A stretch of 56,385 nt of DNA from Crocinitomicaceae bacterium. Lineage in GTDB: Bacteria > Bacteroidota > Bacteroidia > Flavobacteriales_D > Crocinitomicaceae. Shown here one piece after another: positions 38,226 through 46,705 of the stretch. The stretch is from NCBI GenBank assembly GCA_021740085.1, contig JAIPAL010000005.1, positions 1 to 56,385 of the forward strand, written 5' to 3'. The position numbers and the translations under genes were made by a program. How positions within the stretch are numbered: position 1 is the first letter of the stretch; each line of letters starts with the position of its first letter. The notes below the pieces were generated by a model. That model ran no database searches, was not told where the DNA came from, and was given only the letters and a program-made list of their open reading frames with translations.

Positions 38226-38867
38226 ATGAAAATTTTAGCACTCACATTTTTGATACTACTATCAATTCCTCACCAAACATTTGCACAGGATAAAAAAGCT
38301 GAAGGTATATTAAACAAGGTTTCAGGTAAAATGAAAGCCCTAAAATGTTTTTATGTCGAGTTTAATTCCGTTGTGAAAAATAAAAGTAATGGGAAAACCG
38401 AAAATCAAAATGGTAGCGGATGGGTAAAAGGGAATAAATACAATGCTAGTTTTGGAGGAAATACCATCATTTCAAATGGCATGAAAACATGGACCATTAT
38501 CAAAGAAGACAAAACAGTTTATGAATCAGATGCAAACAATGATGGTGAAAGCATCAACCCAAAAAAAATAATGACCATTTGGGAGACAGGCTTTAAAAAC
38601 AAATATGAAAAGGAAGAAGCATTAAATGGAGAAACTGTACACGTAATCAATTTATTTCCTAAAAACCCTGCAAAATCAGACTTCAGTAGTATAACGGTCT
38701 ATATTTCAAAATCAACAAACTCCTTGAAGAAAGCGATCATGAAATCAAAGGACGGTACTACAATAACCTATTCCGTTACCAAATTCCAAGAGAATCCATC
38801 CATAAATGATACTAAATTTGTATTTGAAAAGAAAAATTACCCAGGGTATCCAGTAATTAAAGATTAG
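38226..38867 (+). CDS. LolA-like outer membrane lipoprotein carrier protein
   Basis: 213 residues from the ATG at 38226, which starts the signal peptide MKILALTFLILLSIPHQTFAQ; an upstream TTG at 38205 falls just after a promoter-like box and adds a polar leader. The mature protein has the LolA half-barrel outline (MKALKCFYVEFNSVVKN, GSGWVKGNKYNASFGG, ISNGMKTWTII). LolA carries lipoproteins across the periplasm to the outer membrane. GATATTTG (38198-38205, one mismatch to TAnnTTTG) is a possible -7 box. Confidence 0.88.
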   Translation: MKILALTFLILLSIPHQTFAQDKKAEGILNKVSGKMKALKCFYVEFNSVVKNKSNGKTENQNGSGWVKGNKYNASFGGNTIISNGMKTWTIIKEDKTVYESDANNDGESINPKKIMTIWETGFKNKYEKEEALNGETVHVINLFPKNPAKSDFSSITVYISKSTNSLKKAIMKSKDGTTITYSVTKFQENPSINDTKFVFEKKNYPGYPVIKD

Positions 38868-39316
38868 CGTTTTAAAGCACGATCCATTTCACGTTTATCA
38901 TCTTTCAACTTTAAATCTTCCCGTTTATCATGTAACTTTTTCCCAGTTGCACACGCGATTAACACTTTTAGCCATCCCTTTTCTGACAAGAACAACTTTA
39001 TTGGAATTAAGGTATTTCCTTTGATTTTCAAAAATTTAATAATACTATTTATTTCCTTTTTTTGAAGTAATAATTTGCGATCAGCCCTCGGTTTATGGTT
39101 ATAAATAGAACCATTTTCGTAGGTTGTAATATGCATATTCCTTATCCAAACTTCGCTTTCAATTGAAATACAATACGCTTCCAATATACTTGCTTTTCCT
39201 GCTCGAATACTTTTTATTTCAGTACCAGACAATTGAATACCAGCAGTAAATTCCTCCTCAAGATGATATTCGAATCGAGCACGTTTGTTTTTTATATTAA
39301 TTTCTGGTAAGGCCAT
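38864..39316 (-). CDS. smpB: SsrA-binding protein SmpB
   Basis: 150 residues, the usual length. Family motifs: NKRARFEYHLEEEFTAGIQLSGTEIKSIR (split), GSIYNHKPRADRKLLL and the basic C-terminal tail KKLHDKREDLKLKDDKRE that enters the ribosomal mRNA channel. SmpB delivers tmRNA to stalled ribosomes. No tmRNA gene is visible nearby. It overlaps the end of the convergent lolA-like gene by 4 nt and has a -7 box only 4 nt before its ATG. Confidence 0.96.
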   Translation of the reverse strand: MALPEINIKNKRARFEYHLEEEFTAGIQLSGTEIKSIRAGKASILEAYCISIESEVWIRNMHITTYENGSIYNHKPRADRKLLLQKKEINSIIKFLKIKGNTLIPIKLFLSEKGWLKVLIACATGKKLHDKREDLKLKDDKREMDRALKR

Positions 39317-39320
39317 ACTA

Positions 39321-39328
39321 CAAAATTA
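39321..39328 (-). promoter_or_regulatory. Candidate -7 box 4 nt before smpB
   Basis: The minus strand reads TAATTTTG (TAnnTTTG), ending 4 nt before the smpB ATG. This spacing predicts a transcript starting at about the start codon. Confidence 0.45.
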
Positions 39329-39404
39329 AGCTATTTCTCATCTTATTAAAGACCTTAGATTGATAATTTTTTATGTCGCACCACTTATAACAATACATTA
39401 TCCT

Positions 39405-39412
39405 TAAATTTG
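39405..39412 (+). promoter_or_regulatory. Candidate -7 box 3 nt before recR
   Basis: TAAATTTG ends 3 nt before the recR ATG (39416). It faces the smpB box at the other end of the same 99-nt intergenic region. Confidence 0.45.
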
Positions 39413-39415
39413 ACC

Positions 39416-40030
39416 ATGAATTTACCTTCGAAAGTTCTAGAACAAGTGGTTGATCAATTATCATCTTTACCAGGTATTGGTAAAAGGACAGCACTTCGAC
39501 TTTCATTAAATTTATTAAAAAGAAGTCCCCAGGAAATTAGTCAATTCACACAGTCCATTATTTCCCTAAAAGAAAATATTTTTAGTTGTACTGTTTGTAG
39601 TAATATCAGTGATGAACCTATATGTTTTATTTGCTCCAATCCTAAAAGAAACCCAGCGATAATCTGCGTAGTTGAAGACATCAGAGATGTCATGGCAATT
39701 GAATCTACGGGAACATTCAAAGGATTATATCATGTATTAGGTGGCTTAATATCTCCTATGGATGGAATTGGGCCACAAGATCTTAATATCCTTCCGCTTC
39801 AGGAAAGATTAAGCAATAATTCCGTTTCAGAAGTTATTTTTGCACTTAGTCCAACAATGGAAGGCGATACCACTAATTTTTATTTATTTAAAAAAATTCA
39901 AGGAGTTGATCTTCTCATTACATCCTTATCGCGAGGTGTTGCCTTTGGATCAGAACTACAATATACCGATGAACTCACATTAGGACGCTCTCTTGAACAA
40001 CGACAAGAATTTAAGATGCCACATTTATAA
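39416..40030 (+). CDS. recR: Recombination mediator protein RecR
   Basis: 204 residues from the ATG at 39416; a TTG two codons upstream overlaps the promoter-like box. Helix-hairpin-helix LSSLPGIGKRTALRLSL, a four-cysteine zinc finger (C58, C61, C70, C73) and a Toprim domain (ICVVEDIRDVMAIE) define RecR, which loads RecA at gaps with RecF/RecO. Divergent from smpB. Confidence 0.97.
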   Translation: MNLPSKVLEQVVDQLSSLPGIGKRTALRLSLNLLKRSPQEISQFTQSIISLKENIFSCTVCSNISDEPICFICSNPKRNPAIICVVEDIRDVMAIESTGTFKGLYHVLGGLISPMDGIGPQDLNILPLQERLSNNSVSEVIFALSPTMEGDTTNFYLFKKIQGVDLLITSLSRGVAFGSELQYTDELTLGRSLEQRQEFKMPHL

Positions 40031-40037
40031 ATGGCCA

Positions 40038-40772
40038 TTATTTAAACCATGCAGTTCGGTGTTTTATCCACCTAAAAGAAAGCCCAAATACAAGTATCGA
40101 ACTGGCAAAATAAACATCCGACCAAAGCCAAATTTCAGATCCTTCCATTGAAAAACGACGAAAGATGATAAGTATTAGAAGACTAGTCGCGGTGGAAACT
40201 ATGCTAGGGTATTCATTGGCACAAACCCTTTTTAACGAAAATTTATTAGGCGATTTTTCATATAAAAATAGATTCGGAAAAAAGGCAGGAACTTTATTCG
40301 CCCAAATTTGAAATTCATTTCCAAATTTGTTAAATAAAAAATTCTCTTCCATAAACATAATACGTTCATAAAACAACCAATAACATAAGCATAGCAGAAG
40401 GCTTAACATTGGATTTACCAAGTAAAAAGATAAACCAATCCAAATTAAAAAATTAGCAAAATAGAGAGGGTGCCTAACCATAGAATACCAACCTTTTGTA
40501 TTTAAATGATGAGCAACTTGCTCATGTCTATTCCTACCAGAAGTATGTTTGTCACAATAACCAATTATGATTATCCTTAATAAATGCCCTAAGACAAATA
40601 CCAAACAACTCAGAATCAACACAAACGACTTTAAACTAGGATAAGAAATTAAAAAATCATAATCATAAAAATAGGTAATTGGCAATGCAAGAATAAAAAA
40701 CAACAGGGGTAATTGCCCCCTATAACGAAAGAGGAATTTTCCATTTTTATCGAAAGAATTTATTAATGCCAT
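40038..40772 (-). CDS. Isoprenylcysteine methyltransferase-like membrane protein
   Basis: 244 residues from the ATG at 40772; a GTG at 40829 would place the promoter-like box inside the gene. About five membrane helices and the ICMT/PEMT signature: GHLLRIIIIGY, the SAM-binding NTKGWYSMVRHPLYFANFLIWIG and YERIMFMEENFLFNKFG. Bacterial members are annotated as isoprenylcysteine carboxyl- or phospholipid methyltransferases; the substrate here is unknown. Convergent with recR, divergent from the START-like gene. Confidence 0.85.
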   Translation of the reverse strand: MALINSFDKNGKFLFRYRGQLPLLFFILALPITYFYDYDFLISYPSLKSFVLILSCLVFVLGHLLRIIIIGYCDKHTSGRNRHEQVAHHLNTKGWYSMVRHPLYFANFLIWIGLSFYLVNPMLSLLLCLCYWLFYERIMFMEENFLFNKFGNEFQIWANKVPAFFPNLFLYEKSPNKFSLKRVCANEYPSIVSTATSLLILIIFRRFSMEGSEIWLWSDVYFASSILVFGLSFRWIKHRTAWFK

Positions 40773-40810
40773 TAGCTTGTAAAAAATGATTATATTGCAA
40801 TAAAATATAA

Positions 40811-40818
40811 CAAAAATA
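40811..40818 (-). promoter_or_regulatory. Candidate -7 box for the methyltransferase-like gene
   Basis: The minus strand reads TATTTTTG, 38 nt before the ATG at 40772. It supports the internal start over the GTG at 40829. Confidence 0.4.
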
Positions 40819-40840
40819 AGATTATTCACAGAAAACTAGT

Positions 40841-41224
40841 ATGAAAGAAAAATTTGAATTAGAATACTTACTAAAAACCTCTCCCCGGGTTTTAGAAAAT
40901 ATGATTGCTTCTCCTACTGGATTAAGTGAATGGTTTGCTGATGATGTTAGCGTTAGTGATGACATTTATCATTTTGAATGGGATGGGACTATTGAATCAG
41001 CTAGATTGCTAGTTCATAAGTTAAATTCAAGAATAAGATTTATTTGGTTGGAAGACGAAGAAGATGGTTTAGACACCTATTTTGAAATTAATTATCAAGT
41101 AGATTCTATGACATCCATGGTGGCCTTGCGAATTATTGATTTTTGTACAGCAGAAGACTTAGAGAATTCAAAAATGTTGTGGGACCAACAAGTTGGTGAC
41201 TTAAAAAGACTTTTGGGAGCATAG
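40841..41224 (+). CDS. START-like domain protein
   Basis: 127 residues matching the Bacteroidota START_2/SRPBCC-like family: FELEYLLKTSPRVLENMIASP, GLSEWFADDV and the closing WDQQVGDLKRLLGA helix. The fold has a hydrophobic ligand cavity (Bet v 1-like); no catalytic residues are known. Cytoplasmic, single domain. It is divergent from the methyltransferase-like gene and 58 nt ahead of the LptF/G gene. Function unknown. Confidence 0.88.
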   Translation: MKEKFELEYLLKTSPRVLENMIASPTGLSEWFADDVSVSDDIYHFEWDGTIESARLLVHKLNSRIRFIWLEDEEDGLDTYFEINYQVDSMTSMVALRIIDFCTAEDLENSKMLWDQQVGDLKRLLGA

Positions 41225-41256
41225 TTAATATTTTTACTAATTATCAGCATTATCCT

Positions 41257-41264
41257 TATTTTTG
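41257..41264 (+). promoter_or_regulatory. Candidate -7 box for the LptF/G gene
   Basis: TATTTTTG ends 18 nt before the TTG start at 41283. It overlaps the alternative TTG at 41262, which argues against that codon as the start. Confidence 0.5.
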
Positions 41265-41282
41265 CATACTAAACACAACGGC

Positions 41283-42749
41283 TTGAAACGGCTTTACCTA
41301 TTTAGCATACGATCTTTTATTGGCCCATTTCTAATTACATTGGTGATTTCTATGTTCATATTAATCATGCAATTCTTTTGGGTTTACATTGATGATTTAA
41401 TAGGTAAAGGATTAAGTATTTGGGTTATTCTCGAATTACTATTATACGTTTCGGCCAGTTTAATTCCCTTGGCTTTACCACTCGCCATTTTACTTTCCTC
41501 CTTAATGACCTTTGGTAATTTAGCAGAGAGTAATGAGCTAACCGCTTTAAAGTCTAGTGGTTTATCTCTTTATAAAATCATGAGGCCACTTACTGTTGTT
41601 GTGATTTTCATTGCCGGATTCACCTTTTATTTTGCGAATTATGTAATTCCTGTTGCCAATCTGAAATGGCATTCTTTAATCTACGATATTCAAAACACAA
41701 AACTATCAACCATTATTACTCCAGGTGTTTATACAAAGGAATTAGAGGGATATGCCATTAAAGTGAAAGAAGGAAATGATAGCCTCTTTAAGAACATAAT
41801 AATACACGATCATTCTATGCCAACAGAATATAAAACAATAAAAGCAAAAGAAGCACGATTGTATAGATCGACTAATGGGATGTATTTATTTTTCGATTTA
41901 AAAGATGGGGCCATCTATGAAGAGCTTGATATTCAAAGTCCTATATACCTTCCAAATGGGAAGGAAGAACCTGGAACCAAAAGCACGCGTCCTTCACGCA
42001 TCTCACACTTTCATAGGGCAACTTATAAAATGAATGTCACGGGATTTAAATTAAATAGAACGGAGGAGGATGTATTTACAGATAAATTTGAAATGTTAAA
42101 TGTTTTTCAAATTAATGCGGCTACTGACTCATTGAAACGTAAACAACAAAAAATAAAGGCCTCTTTTGTCGAAGGCATTATAGCAAGTTCTGGTTATTTT
42201 TTCAAAGTAAATTCGAAAGACAATCAGAAGATGGATATGATGGGACGAAAAGAGAAGGCAACACCAATCAATATAAATGAATTAACAAGCGCTGAAAAAA
42301 TAACCGCTACCAATGAATGTATTTCTAAGTTAAGGCGCTTAAATAACAATCTTGAAAGTCAAAAAGAATTCATGAAAACCATTTCACATGAAGAGGACCA
42401 ATATTGGATTGAATTTCATCGGAAGTTTGCTTTAACTTATGCTATAATAGTATTGTTTTTTATTGGGGCGCCGCTTGGAGCCATTATTAGACGAGGAGGA
42501 TTTGGTGCTCCTGTGGTTATTGCTGCTTTCATCTTCATGCTTTATTTTGTTTTGATAAGTACAGGTGAAAATCTAGCAGATAGTTACGTTGTAGCACCAT
42601 GGTTCGGCATGTGGATCGCCGCCCTATTCTTTACCCCTATTTCCGTATTAATTACAAAAGCGGCAGCTGATGACTCCCCCATTTTTGGTCGCGAATTCTG
42701 GGGAAAAATTTTCAAAAAAGCTAAAAAGAATGCAGGTACTATACATTAG
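41283..42749 (+). CDS. LptF/LptG-family LPS export permease
   Basis: 488 residues from the TTG at 41283 (MKRLYLFSIRSFIGPFLIT). The family shape is six membrane helices (three N-terminal, three C-terminal) around a periplasmic jellyroll domain: SASLIPLALPLAILLSSLMTFG, YAIKVKEGNDSLFKNIIIHDH and FIGAPLGAIIRRGGFGAPVV. LptF/G extract LPS from the inner membrane with LptB. About 50 extra residues lie in the periplasmic loop before the fourth helix. The 3' end overlaps the next glycosyltransferase by 20 nt. Confidence 0.93.
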   Translation: MKRLYLFSIRSFIGPFLITLVISMFILIMQFFWVYIDDLIGKGLSIWVILELLLYVSASLIPLALPLAILLSSLMTFGNLAESNELTALKSSGLSLYKIMRPLTVVVIFIAGFTFYFANYVIPVANLKWHSLIYDIQNTKLSTIITPGVYTKELEGYAIKVKEGNDSLFKNIIIHDHSMPTEYKTIKAKEARLYRSTNGMYLFFDLKDGAIYEELDIQSPIYLPNGKEEPGTKSTRPSRISHFHRATYKMNVTGFKLNRTEEDVFTDKFEMLNVFQINAATDSLKRKQQKIKASFVEGIIASSGYFFKVNSKDNQKMDMMGRKEKATPININELTSAEKITATNECISKLRRLNNNLESQKEFMKTISHEEDQYWIEFHRKFALTYAIIVLFFIGAPLGAIIRRGGFGAPVVIAAFIFMLYFVLISTGENLADSYVVAPWFGMWIAALFFTPISVLITKAAADDSPIFGREFWGKIFKKAKKNAGTIH

Positions 42750-43905
42750 CCAAAAACCAGCATTTCCTGTTGTTGACGGGGGCAGTTTTGCCATGAATCG
42801 ATTTTTGCTAGATTTAAATGAAGTAATTGAAACAGAAATCGACTATTTATCTATTACTACGAAAAAACACCCCATTTCTTTTGATAGTATTCCCTCACAA
42901 ATAACAAAAAAAACAACTGTACATACTGTTGAATTGGATACATCTATTAAAATTATCCCATTACTCGTGGGCTTTTTCTCAGCATTACCGTATAACCTTT
43001 TGCGTTACAAACAAAAAGAATTTATCAATAAAATTAAAGCGCTAGCTGCGATTAAAAATTATAACTACATCGTTTTAGACGGATTTTACACAACATCTTA
43101 TTTGCAAGAACTAAGTGCTTTTTTAGATGCGAAAATTATATATAGAAGTCACAATGTAGAACATCAAATATGGTCTGAGCAAGCAGGAATAACATCAAAT
43201 AGATGGAAGCGTTTTTTTCTAACTAGCCTCGCTAAAAAAGTCAAAAAATACGAAATAAGCATTCATGAATCTGTTCATACAATTGCCGCTATTTGCCAAA
43301 CAGATGCAGATTTTTTCAATAAATTTTCGCCAAGAAAAGTCCATGTTATTCCCGTTTCCATGCCAGCAGTTAGACCGGCGACTACTATAACTAGCAATGA
43401 GTTATGTTTTATTGGGAATTTCAATTGGTTTCCAAACGTTGAAGGAATTAGTTGGTTTATAGATAATGTATTTTCAACCTTACAAAATGAATACCCAACT
43501 TTGACGCTACATATCGCTGGATTTGGATCGAGAGAAACTTTACAAGATTATACTAAAAAAGGAATTGTTGTGCATGGTCCAATAGACGATGTATCGACAT
43601 TCATACAAACACATGGAATTTTTATTTCCCCCATTTTTTATGGTAGCGGAATAAAAATTAAAGTCCTTGAAGCCATGAATGCCTCTGTTCCAGTAGTATT
43701 AAGTCAAAAGTCTGCTGAAGGGATTAATTTTCCTGTAAATAGTTCTTCCTTTAATACCAAAGAAGAGGCATGTTCGCAACTTAGAAGATTACTAGATAAC
43801 CCGGCTGAAATTGATGCAAATCGAAAGATAATGAATGAAATAATCAAAACACAATTCACGCAAGATATTGTAATAGACCAATTAAAATCCATCTTGCATG
43901 ACTAG
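42730..43905 (+). CDS. GT4-family glycosyltransferase
   Basis: 391 residues from the ATG at 42730 (MQVLYISQKPAFPVVDGGSFAMNRFLLDL), inside the LptF/G gene by 20 nt. The C-terminal lobe has FYGSGIKIKVLEAMNASVPVVLS, a GT4 EX7E-like motif with the second glutamate clear, plus NFNWFPNVEGISWF. The layout resembles sugar transferases of the TIGR03087 type. It may act on an LPS or surface glycan, given its coupling to an LPS exporter gene (inference). Confidence 0.88.
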   Translation: MQVLYISQKPAFPVVDGGSFAMNRFLLDLNEVIETEIDYLSITTKKHPISFDSIPSQITKKTTVHTVELDTSIKIIPLLVGFFSALPYNLLRYKQKEFINKIKALAAIKNYNYIVLDGFYTTSYLQELSAFLDAKIIYRSHNVEHQIWSEQAGITSNRWKRFFLTSLAKKVKKYEISIHESVHTIAAICQTDADFFNKFSPRKVHVIPVSMPAVRPATTITSNELCFIGNFNWFPNVEGISWFIDNVFSTLQNEYPTLTLHIAGFGSRETLQDYTKKGIVVHGPIDDVSTFIQTHGIFISPIFYGSGIKIKVLEAMNASVPVVLSQKSAEGINFPVNSSSFNTKEEACSQLRRLLDNPAEIDANRKIMNEIIKTQFTQDIVIDQLKSILHD

Positions 43906-45064
43906 AAAAAAAATTGTTATTATGGCAACTAGGTTTCCATTTCCGATAGAGAAAGGAGATAAACTTAGAACCTATTATTTATTGAAATCACTGCATAAAA
44001 CCCATGATTTGTATTTAATAAGTTTAAGCGAGGAAACAATTTCAGAAGACCAACTAAATGAAATAAAAGCGTTTACAAAAGAGATTCACCTCTTTACCCT
44101 ATCAAAAATTGGCAAATATTTCCGATTAATTTTGGGCTTATTCAATAGCAAGCCATTACAAGTTAATTATTTCACCTCCTTCAAAAAGAAACGGGAAATC
44201 GAGAATCTTTTGGAACTAATTAAACCTGACCATATCATTTGTCAATTAATCCGTTCAGCTGAATATGTAAAAAACTATCACGATTGTCCGAAAACAATCG
44301 ATTACATGGATGCACTATCCAAAGGAATGGAAAGGAGGATAAACAAAGTAAATTGGACCTCCAAATTTATTTTCCAACTGGAGGCCAAGCGATTAAAAGA
44401 TTATGAGCGACGCATTTTTAATTATTTTGAATTTCAAACAATAATCAGCAAACAAGATCGAGACTACATTTCGCATCCAGACCAAAAAAAGATGCTTGTG
44501 ATGCCAAATGGCATAGATGATCATTATTTTGAATCGCTTAAAGTCGAAATAAAATACGATTTGGTATTTGTAGGAAATCTAAATTATCCGCCAAATATTG
44601 ATGCAATTAATTACTTAGTAAAGGAAATTCTACCGTCATTACCACGTTTGAAGTTGTTAATTTCAGGTGCTAATCCCTCAAAAAGTTTATTACTCCAACT
44701 TGCTTCAATACCTAACATAACCATAACAGGTTGGGTAGATGACATCCGAGAATCCTATTTACAAGGAAAAATATTAATTGCCCCTATGCAAATTGGTACA
44801 GGTATGCAAAATAAAATCCTTGAGGCTATGGCCTTGGGTGTTCCAAGTATTACCACCACCTTAGCAAACAATGCGATAATGGCGACACATCAAGAAAGCA
44901 TCTGGGTGGCCGATACAAGAGAATCAATCATTCATGGAATAGAGACATTATTATCCAACGAAGCGATGTATGAAAAAATTAAAGGAAATGCAAAAGAGTT
45001 TGTAAGAGAACGATATAATTGGATTACCATCATCCAAGACCTTTCTAAATCTATTCAGATTTAG
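43898..45064 (+). CDS. GT4-family glycosyltransferase (TIGR03087-like)
   Basis: 388 residues. Starts KKIVIMATRFPFPIEKGDKLRTYYLLKSL, the pattern of TIGR03087-type sugar transferases, and has GNLNYPPNIDAINYLV and IGTGMQNKILEAMALGVPSITT in the donor lobe. It overlaps its paralogue upstream by 8 nt; the two share domain layout and were probably duplicated. No exosortase genes are visible, so the name TIGR03087 implies no exosortase link here. Confidence 0.9.
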   Translation: MTRKKIVIMATRFPFPIEKGDKLRTYYLLKSLHKTHDLYLISLSEETISEDQLNEIKAFTKEIHLFTLSKIGKYFRLILGLFNSKPLQVNYFTSFKKKREIENLLELIKPDHIICQLIRSAEYVKNYHDCPKTIDYMDALSKGMERRINKVNWTSKFIFQLEAKRLKDYERRIFNYFEFQTIISKQDRDYISHPDQKKMLVMPNGIDDHYFESLKVEIKYDLVFVGNLNYPPNIDAINYLVKEILPSLPRLKLLISGANPSKSLLLQLASIPNITITGWVDDIRESYLQGKILIAPMQIGTGMQNKILEAMALGVPSITTTLANNAIMATHQESIWVADTRESIIHGIETLLSNEAMYEKIKGNAKEFVRERYNWITIIQDLSKSIQI

Positions 45065-45776
45065 TATTAAATCTTCGAAAATGATCGTATTTATCTTTAA
45101 TGAAAACAATCAAATCCATTTCAGAGGCAGTTTTTAAAAAATCCGTATCCAAGTTTAAAAAAGAAATAAAATAATCAAATTCATCTTCCGATAAACTGAT
45201 GATATCAAAAGAAATATATAACCTCAATAGCTCTTTCACGACCTTACGTTGATCATCCTTATAAACTTGTTCGGCAATCCATTTTTTATTTTGTTCCTTT
45301 TTCGAAAAAGCTTGATAGATCGCCGTAATTGGACTTTGGAGTACATCTATCCCAGTAACCAATTTCGTTTCTCTCAAGGCTAAGGCGCTTCGTTCCTGTT
45401 TTAATTGCTCCAGTGATTTTAATGGGCGAATAATCACCTCCTTTATTTCTTGAGGAATTCTTTCAATATAAACTGAAATATGACATTGGCAATTCGAATC
45501 AGGATAGGCAATAAATTGATAAATAGGATAATATTTTGTGGATAACGCTATAACGTCATTAGGACTTGCAACAACAGAAAAATTACCGTTAGGTTGTCCA
45601 AAAACGCCTCTACCATTCGTTTTATTAATTACCATCAAATTATAAAACCCTTGTGGAAATAAGGTGTCAATTACTTGACCTTGAATAAGCACACGATCAC
45701 ACTGCCCATATAATTTGAATGAACAAATAAAAAAACAAGCCAGTAAAAGGTAAAAATTCTTTTTACAATTTATCAA
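45051..45776 (-). CDS. Secreted protein with carboxypeptidase regulatory-like domain
   Basis: 241 residues if the TTG at 45776 is used; it yields a signal peptide (INCKKNFYLLLACFFICSFKLYGQC). A TTG at 45821 gives a longer leader and a 59-nt overlap with the upstream protease gene. After the signal, CDRVLIQGQVIDTLFPQGFYNLMVINK and NGNFSVVASPNDVIALS resemble a CarboxypepD_reg-like beta-sandwich. The C-terminal half is helical and charged, with no recognised domain. Function unknown; likely periplasmic. The start is uncertain. Confidence 0.7.
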   Translation of the reverse strand: MINCKKNFYLLLACFFICSFKLYGQCDRVLIQGQVIDTLFPQGFYNLMVINKTNGRGVFGQPNGNFSVVASPNDVIALSTKYYPIYQFIAYPDSNCQCHISVYIERIPQEIKEVIIRPLKSLEQLKQERSALALRETKLVTGIDVLQSPITAIYQAFSKKEQNKKWIAEQVYKDDQRKVVKELLRLYISFDIISLSEDEFDYFISFLNLDTDFLKTASEMDLIVFIKDKYDHFRRFNTKSE

Positions 45777-46701
45777 AATACCACTTAAAGTCAAGAGAGA
45801 ATAAAAGAATAATGGGTGCAATAAATGAAATAATCCAAAAAATCAATAAAGTAATTTTAAAAACAAGTGTGGCATCTTTTTTAATTGGGGCAATTAATAT
45901 GGAACTAACCTGTGAAGCAATCATTGGATTAACATCATCATCAGAAAACTCCATGTATTTTTTTAAAGCTTTCGATCTTTCAATTAGGACATTTTTTATG
46001 GTGGCATAATCTCGGTTTGACAATTCCTCATACGTACATAGATAATTAACATCTAAATCGTCAAGCGTTGAGCGGAGGACATGATTTTTTTGCATGCCAC
46101 GCACCCTAATTCCCATAATAAAACCAAATGCAATAATTAAATAATCTTGAATTATCCACCCAATAACAATCATCAAAATGGAAGAAACCAAGGCAAAAAT
46201 CATCATAAATAAATCACGCTGACGATGTACTAATAATTTAAACAATTGACCACCATCTAATGGATCGAGCGGCAACAAGTTAACGGTATTTAAAAAAATA
46301 AAAATAAAACCCAATGTGAGCGCTGAATCGTTTTGATATACACAAGCTAGAATAAACGTAACACATCCTAAGAGTAAACCAGGAAAAGGACCAAAAAATA
46401 CCACTAACAAACTTTCACGTTGAGAATATTTTGGTTTTGATCCTTGAACAAAAGCACCCATAAGTGGAATGAATAACATCCGAACATTTTCATATTTAAA
46501 TGCCTTCATAAAAAGTAAATGTCCCATCTCATGAATGAACAGTACAATGATTAAAAAAAAAATAAATAAAAGCTTTTCTGAAAAGAGTAGTAAGAATGAT
46601 AAAATAAATAGCAGTAAAGAAAAAGCAGTTAAACCCCAATTATTTTTCACCTCTTCTTTTACTAAGATAGGTTTGTCAGGATATAATGAATCATTATCCA
46701 T
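45763..46701 (-). CDS. Site-2 protease family (M50) membrane metalloprotease
   Basis: 312 residues from the ATG at 46701, 4 nt after the ffh stop; an upstream ATG at 46731 lies inside ffh and was not chosen. Zinc-binding HEMGH (57-61) and the partner NLLPLDPLDGG (141-151) identify an S2P-type intramembrane protease, with about six membrane helices. Such proteases cleave membrane-bound regulators or remnant signal peptides. No anti-sigma factor or other obvious substrate gene is adjacent. The TTG start of the following gene overlaps its stop region. Confidence 0.9.
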   Translation of the reverse strand: MDNDSLYPDKPILVKEEVKNNWGLTAFSLLLFILSFLLLFSEKLLFIFFLIIVLFIHEMGHLLFMKAFKYENVRMLFIPLMGAFVQGSKPKYSQRESLLVVFFGPFPGLLLGCVTFILACVYQNDSALTLGFIFIFLNTVNLLPLDPLDGGQLFKLLVHRQRDLFMMIFALVSSILMIVIGWIIQDYLIIAFGFIMGIRVRGMQKNHVLRSTLDDLDVNYLCTYEELSNRDYATIKNVLIERSKALKKYMEFSDDDVNPMIASQVSSILIAPIKKDATLVFKITLLIFWIISFIAPIILLFSLDFKWYFDKL

Positions 46702-46705
46702 AATT

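Noticed and set aside
41262-41282. Earlier TTG start for the LptF/G gene
   Set aside because: The codon overlaps the TATTTTTG promoter box, so it would lie upstream of the expected transcript start.
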